Shown: piece by piece, positions 57,508 through 64,000 of the stretch
Position numbering within the stretch: position 1 is the first letter of the stretch
Layout of the letters: each line of letters starts with the position of its first letter
Source of the DNA: Areca catechu
Taxonomy: Eukaryota > Streptophyta > Magnoliopsida > Arecales > Arecaceae
Assembly: GCA_021397845.1 (NCBI GenBank)
Contig: JAHSVC010000034.1
Location: 4,487,213-4,551,212 of the forward strand
DNA: 64,000 nucleotides
Direction: 5' to 3'
Translations under genes and position numbers: made by a program
Notes under the pieces: model-generated
What the model saw: the letters and a program-made list of their open reading frames with translations, nothing else
Told to the model about the DNA's origin: nothing
The model's database searches: none

Positions 57508-59539
57508 TCAGTCCGTTATCGGGATGATGTCCGGGTCAGCCATGGAAGGAACTTCTTTTGACTGACTTGGGGCTTTTGGATCAGCCACAGACGAGCCCTC
57601 TTCTGGTTGTCCTGGAACTTCTTTGGCTTTAGCCTGAGGTGCAGATTCTTCTTTGACATTGTATAGCCGAATGCTTGAGAGGTTTAAATCTGGATGAAGT
57701 CTGAGAACCTCCTTGATACCATCATTGAAGCCCACCCGACAGTTGACTACCCCAGACTCAGTTATTTCATCATTGAAACTTGAAGACTTTTTATAATCTT
57801 CAATGGCCTAGGTAGCTTACTCCCTTGCAGACACTGCTTCCTTAGCTACCTCTTTAGCCTTTCTTTGACTTTCCTTGGCCGAATGCTCCAAGGAATGAAT
57901 CTCTTCTTCTTTTTTTTGAGCTTCACCTCCTGTTCGGCATCTTCTACTGGGCCTTCTTTAGTTCGGCCTTTAGAGTCTGAACATCGGCGATGCTCTTATT
58001 CAACTTTTCTTCCATGGCCGCTCTTAACTTTGGCCACTTCCTTTTTGGCTTTTGCCGATTGCAATTCTTCTCGAAGGCCTTTCCTGAGGCTGCTAAATCC
58101 TGATATGCCTTCCTCTATCAGGGTTACTTCATGAATTAGCTATACCAAGCAACAAAAGGAAAGAGTTAGTCACGATAACCATAATCTTAAAGGAATTGAC
58201 GAGAAGAGTGATACTTAATTTCAGGTTATTTGGATAAATTGAGTTGGCAACTTGTTCCAGTCGATGATTCTTTGTTATCTCCTAGTCTTTTAAGAGGAGC
58301 ATAGCCTTCAGTAGTTGCTTGGCTAGTTCGGGGTTCTGAAAACCCCTTCTATTGGAGAAGACTGCGAAGTCTACCTTGTGTTCCCTTTCAAAGAGAATGT
58401 CTCTCTCTGGCTCCTCTTCGATTTGAGGAGCCTGGCCTTTGTCTTGGGGAGAAATCCGAACTGATGACATGTCGGCAACAGAAATTGGAGTCGGCTGCTC
58501 TGAAGTCCGAGACAAGGTAGTGCCCCTAAAGTGGAGCTTCGTCAAGGGTACGTCATCGTCGTCCGATGCCATCCTCAAAGATGTATTTCTTGTGGCCTCT
58601 TCGATCTGAGCCTTTTTAACCCTTCGACCCCTTGGAAGGGACCAATACGGCCTCTTACGAGCTGCTTGGTAAAGTTTGCCGAAGTCTGGCTTCATCTTTC
58701 ACCTATAAAATAAAAAAGAATACTATGGTCAGCTGACAAAGGTATACAAGAGATAAAGTGAAATAGAACGAAGACTAACTATCAAGTATATCTAAAGATG
58801 GGGACTCATTGATCCAAGCGAGATGCTAGTTACGCTCACTCAATAGTTCTCTAGCTAAAGGAACTTTAGACCTAGACAATATGTCGAAGTCTATTTGGTC
58901 GGTCCTCAGAACCTTCTTGCCATCATTGGCATCCAATCGGGGTTCTCTCCACTCTGTGTTAAAATCCCAAGCATAAGGAGAGTATATGAAGAAGAAACAG
59001 GGTTTTCATCCATGGATGACGGTCGGTAACCCTTAATCATTTTTGATCAGGATGAGGGTCGATGACCCACCATCCTTGGCCATGGAAATCCTTCTTCAGC
59101 ATGAAGAAGGATGTAAATAAAGAGGTCCTAAGCTTTATATTCAGAATGTGACAAAGAACTAAAAAGCCATAGATACTCCAAATGCTATTCGAAGTCAGCT
59201 ACGTTGGAACCATATGGTACAGATTAAAAATTTTGATGAAGCAGGGATGTAAGGAGAACGAAGACCAGCCTTTAGGTGGTCTTCGTACACTGAGATGGCA
59301 CCAGAAGGAGGATGATCTACCCTTTTGTCAGGTTGAGGAAGCATTAATGGAAGAATTTCTGGAATATGATAGTGGTCCCTAAGAGAAGCTAGTCTGGAAA
59401 AAGATAAGGAGCTCGCAATGGATTTCAGTTTGGACTCAATATTACTCTTCCTAGAAGAACTTGCAACATCGAAGGAACCGCCTCCCTCCCTACTAGCCGG
59501 AATCCCATCGGTGGTGGGGACTTTTAGAGATCTAACCAT
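57508..59539 (-). pseudogene. Antisense accessory gene (aORF) of element B
   Basis: Reads leftwards from ATG at 59539 (MVRSLKVPTTDGIPASREG). Transposase_28-like blocks: LRDHYHIPEILPLMLPQPDK, then ISVYEDHLKAGLRSPYIP and FLVLCHILNIKLRTSLF, then MLKKDFHGQGWWVID (about 59530-59060). A charged linker (58695-58282) and an intron region near 58140-58220 follow. A coiled-coil part is at about 58130-57850. The C-terminal block is GIKEVLRLHPDLNLSSIRL (57725-57670), with an acidic/proline-rich tail to the stop at 57508. Module order matches element A's antisense gene. Frames are broken in places. Function is unknown; known Tat elements often carry such extra antisense ORFs. Confidence 0.72.
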
Positions 59540-60140
59540 GATAAAAAGGAGGAAATGGAATAAGTTGCTACTTGTGGAAAAGGAGGAAGGCCTGAGAAGA
59601 AGAGGGAGGAGAAGGAATGTTTCAATGAAGGTAAAGAAGTTCATCCTATAGGGCAAACAACCTTTATATAGACAACGACAACGGTTTAGATGTTTTCCTC
59701 GAAAGATGTGAAGCATCTCCGATCATGTCACGTATGAGCGGTGCTAGTCATGGGTACGAACTACTAATGACACCCGTCAACTCGACGGGAGAAAAACTAG
59801 CCTGTTAGTCATGATCCGTGAGAATGCGATTGACAGCCAAGATGAAGTTCCCAAATGATATAAGATGGATGAGATGGTGCCATGTCCAATGATCCAGCTC
59901 GAAAATGGAAGTCAGCCGGAGTGCCATAATGAAAAGAGTCGGCGTAACTCTTGAACCCATGCTGACTCTCCCAGAGCCAACATGAGTTTGACACCTATAC
60001 AGGACACGATGCTCAAAACAGAAAGTGGTTATTATGACCACCGGACCAGAGATTTATCATCATTAGCTATCTTTTCTCTCACCAAAAAATGATAAAAAAT
60101 TAATACTCTCATCTTTCAGAGTAATAAATTGCCTTAAAAT

Positions 60141-60153
60141 TGGGAGTGAGGGG
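60141..60153 (+). other. Polypurine tract of element B
   Basis: TGGGAGTGAGGGG, a few bases before the 3' LTR at 60161. Confidence 0.7.
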
Positions 60154-60160
60154 CATCTAT

Positions 60161-60984
60161 TGATAAATCAGTTCAAAGAGATAATTACCGGTTCGAAGAT
60201 TTAATAGACCCATCCAGACTGGTCGACCAGACGGATTGACACGATGATACTTCCAAAACCCGACGGGAGAATGGATCGATGCTATGCTTCAGCCAGTGAC
60301 GACATAACTTAAGAATGGCTTTCAACCTATTCCGAAGTGAATGGTCGATCCACAATACGCGCTCTGAAGAGAGTGGCTCCGAAGTAAATGGCCGATCCAC
60401 AATACGTGCTCTGAAGCAAATGGCTCCAAAGTAAATGGCCGATCCACAGTCGGTCCACTCTGAAGAGAATAACTGATCCCCAGTTGGCCTACTCCAAAAA
60501 GAGTGGCTGATCTATTTCAACCTAAAGTCAACAAGAACGGACTTGGTTGTTATAACCAACGAATCATATAACTGACAGCTATGGCTTCAGTAAGGCCAAG
60601 ATAACTAACCTCTAACAGCATCTACAATTAGCTGAAGGAAAGTTATATTGACTAACTTCCCTAAAGAAATCAGAAAGTCTTAACTACTTTCAGTTAAGAA
60701 CAATGCCTATAAATAGAGGTAAGAGGGGACCTCCAAGATAAGCCATCCCATGCAAGTCTGAGCCGATCTATGATTAGCTTATACTATGCATGATTGACTC
60801 TTCACTTATTCCATTTCTCTTTCTTTCTTTGAGCTATCCATTCTGTAGCCTGAACTCTATTGACTTAGGCATCGGAGTGTCCCCCATCGAAGAAATTTCA
60901 GTCAGGGATTTGTTTTGTAGGAGCCTAAGGAAGTGAACCGGCAACCCAGGCACTCCGTCAGGTCTGCAGGGATCAGTGTCAACA
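60161..60984 (+). repeat. 3' LTR of element B
   Basis: 824 bp, TGATAAATCA...GTGTCAACA, partner of 50504-51323. The TATA box is at 60708-60715 and the U5 block GCATCGGAGTGTCCCCCATC near 60870. Confidence 0.9.
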
Positions 60985-61130
60985 CTATAATATCCATAAT
61001 ACTCTTTATTATATAAATATATCTATTTATATATTATAATTTATATTATATTATGCATCCTATAATATAATAATATATATTATGTTATTATTATATGATA
61101 TTTTATTATATAATTAAAGATAATTGGGAA
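60985..61130. other. AT-rich spacer between elements B and C
   Basis: Almost pure A/T with repeated TATAATATA words. It resembles the AT-rich DNA left of element B. No gene. Confidence 0.5.
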
Positions 61131-62283
61131 TTGTTACAAGGTAAATAAATGACTTGTCTTTATCTCTTTTGGTGTAGTTATGATCAATTGCTGATGAGCA
61201 TGAAAGTATTCGATCAAGCTCCAATCTTTTATTAAAGCATAGAGCCTAATAGTTAGAGGCCAACCCCTTATCAAGATAAAAAGCACTTATCAACCAGGAG
61301 CCGATATCTTAAGTAGAGAATGCATAATGGCCAAGAGCTGACCTTTCGCTGGGTACAGGACATAGAGCTATTAATAGACCGAATTTGGATCGAAACTTAG
61401 ATATCCAGATTTGGACCCAATCTTGGTTATCAGATTCGGACTCGGACCCGAATACTTGATGGATCTAGTTTTGAAGTACCCGATCTGGATCTTAATGGGT
61501 CTTGGATATCTAGACCCGGATCCAGGATCCAAAAATCATATTCAAAGATCTAATGGTTTCTTTTTTTTGGTCTCTCCTATAAATATTTTGAGCCATTAGA
61601 TCAAATCTAATGGCTTAAAATATTCTTAATATATATCTATAAATATACATAATTATTATATTATATTATTAGGATCTCGGGTCTATCAGGTTTGGATATT
61701 AAATATCTAGACCATACCTGTTTATATTATAGTTAAATTGATCCGGGTAAATGGGTCCTATGGTAGTACTAGATTTGGACCTATTGGATAAATATCCATG
61801 GGTCTCGGGCCTAGACCTGGCCCATTGATAGCTCTAGTAGGATGTGTATCGATCGAGGATGATCTCTTATTGATGCACAAGGTGCTTAACTATTCATTGA
61901 ACAAGTGCCGATCAATTACCTGAACTAGGTACAAAGTTCTATAACTTTATTTAACATGAAGCCTACTTCTTAAAGTCGTTAGAGTCATTATGACAAGGTT
62001 GGCAAATTGGTTATCAAGAAGTGTAATAGACTACTTGCAAACCATTTCATAAATTGACCCCTAACAGCCTAACCGACTTAACACTCACTTAATAGTGTAA
62101 CTGACTTATAAACGACTATAACCGTTTAACTAACTCGGCCTTGAACCTCTATAAATTGAGGGCCAAAGGGAACTTCAAGGGGACTTTTGAACTTTTTGTT
62201 TTTTCTTCTCATTTTTCTCACTTTCTAAGCAGACTTAAGCATAGAGGGTCTCCCATTGGAGAAATCCCATCCATTTCTCCAAC
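61131..62283 (+). mobile_element. LTR-like 5' region of element C
   Basis: Left end not defined. Features that support an LTR: TATA box CTATAAATT at about 62149-62157, and a block GCATAGAGGGTCTCCCATTG near 62239 matching the U5 motif of A and B. A TCTCCAACA end at about 62283 is followed by an ATG. A GGACCC/GGGTCC-rich patch (61385-61840) appears to be inserted in it. Confidence 0.5.
61385..61840. repeat. Self-similar GGATC/GACCCG-rich patch
   Basis: Words such as GATTTGGACC, AGACCCGGATCC, GGGTCCTATGG and GGGCCTAGACCTGGCCC recur in both orientations, and the patch ends CCATTGATAGCTCTAG. The style matches 26480-26720. Probably a decayed non-autonomous transposon or dispersed plant repeat. Confidence 0.4.
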
Positions 62284-64000
62284 AATGAGGACTTCTTTTA
62301 CAAATCTAGGAGCTAATCTGGCCAACTCTCCTCTCTCACAAAGTTATCAACCGGTTTTCCCTGCAGGGCCTCAGGCTCAAAAGTGTGAGAGTGGTCTTAG
62401 TATAAATCCAGTCTATGAGCTTGGAAAGGGAGGGCAAGTAATAGATTATTGATAGAGGAAGGGCTTTGCCCAAGGCTTTCAAGAAAAAAATGGCAAGGAG
62501 GAAAAGACCTCCAATAATTGCAATTCTCGACAGTGATTTCTCGAAATGCTCTAAGGATAGCAAAAGTTGAGGAAATAAATCCTCAACCACTCCTTCTATT
62601 GACCAAAGGCTGGATACTTTTGTTTAAGCAAGTCTAGCTATTGACAAACGCCATCCATCTCCTTCAACAATATGCCATCCGGCCCATGGTCTCACTAGTT
62701 GAACCATCACCATGGAGCCACCGGCACCTATTCATGGAAGGGATAGAAGTCATCAACTTCTCTATGGAAAAGAAAAAATCTGGCAATGGTTCCTCCTCAA
62801 GAAGGAAGGAGCCATCACCATCATTTTTTTGGAGGATTTCCAAGAGGATTCGACTTTAGTGCACCCTCTGAATCATCATTATCAGCGAGGAGAATGATAT
62901 CAAGAGAAAATCTTGAGATCCAAAAAGCTAGACTCGACAAAATCTATATGGAAGACCATCATCGAAATGACTTTCATAATTTTAGTACACAATTCCTTTC
63001 TTGAAGGAATAAATAAATAAGTGATCCCATTGGTTCAAGATGCTATCAGTTGAACCTTATGATGGTTTCACTGATCCAGTTAATCACTTGGAAGGATACA
63101 AGGCTCTCATGAGTATGAGGCTCCAAGGTGAATTTAACTTCTTATTATGCCTGGCCTTCCCAGCAACCCTAAAGAAAGCTGCTAGGATGTATTTTTGAGC
63201 TACTACTAAGATCGTCTATTCCTTCCAATAACTCAGCAACCAACTAATAACATACTTTGGTATCATTGATTGTAACTGAAAAATAATGGCAGTCTCTTCT
63301 TCATTAAGCAGGAAAAAAGAGAGATGCTTCGAAGCTACATGGCATGCTTAACGTGGCCACCTTGGAAGTCAGAGATTGCTTCTCGATCCCAAATTTTGAT
63401 GGAGATCGAGAATAAAGATACTTACACCAATACTTGCCCATGAAAGTCCACCAGAGAAAAGAGAGACAAGAGTAAATACCATCGCTTCTACAGAGATCAT
63501 GGTTATGATAGGAAGACTGTCTAGCAAGAGATTATGAATTTGATCTATAGGGACTACCTTAATAGGTACATCATAATCAGAGGAAAGAAGAGACTTCTTG
63601 GGCACACCCCAAGCAAGAACTCGAGCTAAGTAACCTGTCAACCATCAGGATAGTAGGCATGATCTTAAGCCTCTTCAAAAGCAGGGGCAAAAGCACAGGA
63701 TGAGGAGCTGCTAAGAAAAAGATATCAGGTAGAGCCGAACTAGTTCTTTGGATGAAAATATTATTTTCCTTTTCTAAAAATTATGTAAGGAAAATCTAAA
63801 CCCCATATGATGATGCAATCATCGTCTCCATGATGGTGGCCAACATGATATAAAAAGAATTTGTTTGATAATGGAAGCTTTGCCAATATCTGTTTATGAT
63901 ACCTTCCAAAAAATGAAACTATTAACTGAAAGGTTGAAAAGGATAAATACACAAGTCATGGGTTATTCAAGAACTCAATCGCTATAGAAGGAGATATCCT
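62284..64000 (+). mobile_element. Gypsy/Tat element C, gag and protease start (truncated by window)
   Basis: Third Tat-type element, more decayed. ATG 62284 opens 56 codons (MRTSFTNLGANLANS...) that I do not recognise further. The gag core at about 63035-63200 is VEPYDGFTDPVNHLEGYKAL, MSMRLQGEFNFLLCLAFPAT and LKKAARMYF, clearly homologous to gag of A and B. The zinc-knuckle-like KYHRFYRDHGYD is at about 63475-63510. A DNGSFANI stretch near 63868-63890 marks the protease. RT and beyond lie outside the window. Confidence 0.8.

Larger units (their letters stand above)
50504..60984 (+). mobile_element. Gypsy/Tat LTR retrotransposon B, end to end
   Basis: About 10.5 kb with the same architecture as element A: LTR (50504-51323), PBS, gag, protease, RT, RNase H, second RNase H, integrase, tandem array, antisense gene, PPT, LTR (60161-60984). 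The LTRs differ noticeably by eye, more than those of A and mostly by transitions, so it is older. No clear 5-bp TSD remains (TGCTG versus CTATA). It sits head-to-head with RIO1, about 560 bp from the RIO1 ATG. Its sequence is clearly divergent from A though every module is homologous, so it is a different Tat family. All frames are broken. Confidence 0.92.

Noticed and set aside
50499..60989. A 5-bp TSD for element B
   Set aside because: TGCTG at the left and CTATA at the right do not match. Shifting the LTR edge did not give a better pair.

Overview
This window reads as nuclear DNA of a flowering plant, probably a monocot and plausibly a palm. It has intron-rich genes with GT-AG splice sites, AT-rich intergenic DNA, plant-type LTR retrotransposons of the Ty3/Gypsy Tat lineage and the Ty1/Copia lineage, an L1-type LINE, plant tRNA-derived SINEs, and a telo-box in a ribosome-biogenesis gene. 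The palm assignment is an impression from protein and repeat style, not something measured.

Layout. 1-3721: degraded retrotransposon LTRs and AT-rich DNA. 3722-14222: Tat-type Gypsy element 'A', complete end to end, with TSD ACTAG on both sides. 14223-19200: unrecognised DNA and an L1 LINE relic (about 16130-18340). About 19215-39520: an SCP1-like (SSP4-type) RNA polymerase II CTD phosphatase gene on the + strand. It has a likely non-coding first exon, a roughly 11.9-kb first intron holding a Copia element in antisense (21258-29188), and six exons carrying the CDS. About 41100-50040: a 12-exon RIO1 atypical protein kinase gene (18S rRNA/40S maturation) on the - strand, convergent with the phosphatase gene. 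50504-60984: a second Tat-type Gypsy element 'B'. 60985-64000: AT-rich DNA and the 5' part of a third Tat-type element 'C' that runs out of the window.

The two host genes are recognised confidently from motifs and exact exon phasing. Both carry several small coding indels, mostly one-base losses in short homopolymers, with intact splice sites. Once frames are joined, I saw no independent nonsense codon. I read these as probable consensus errors rather than pseudogene decay, but cannot prove it.

The most interesting biology is in elements A and B. Each carries, between integrase and the 3' LTR, (i) a tandem array based on a ~46-bp period (46 bp in A, 91 bp = two ~45-bp halves in B) and (ii) an antisense accessory gene. 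That gene shows a gypsy-type 'Transposase_28'-like N-terminal region, a coiled coil, a conserved acidic C-terminal block, and an intron at the same position in both elements. In A the splice sites work only on the minus strand, implying a dedicated antisense transcript. Antisense extra ORFs and 3' tandem repeats are already known for Tat elements as a class. The conserved antisense intron and the shared 46-bp periodicity are the parts most worth checking.
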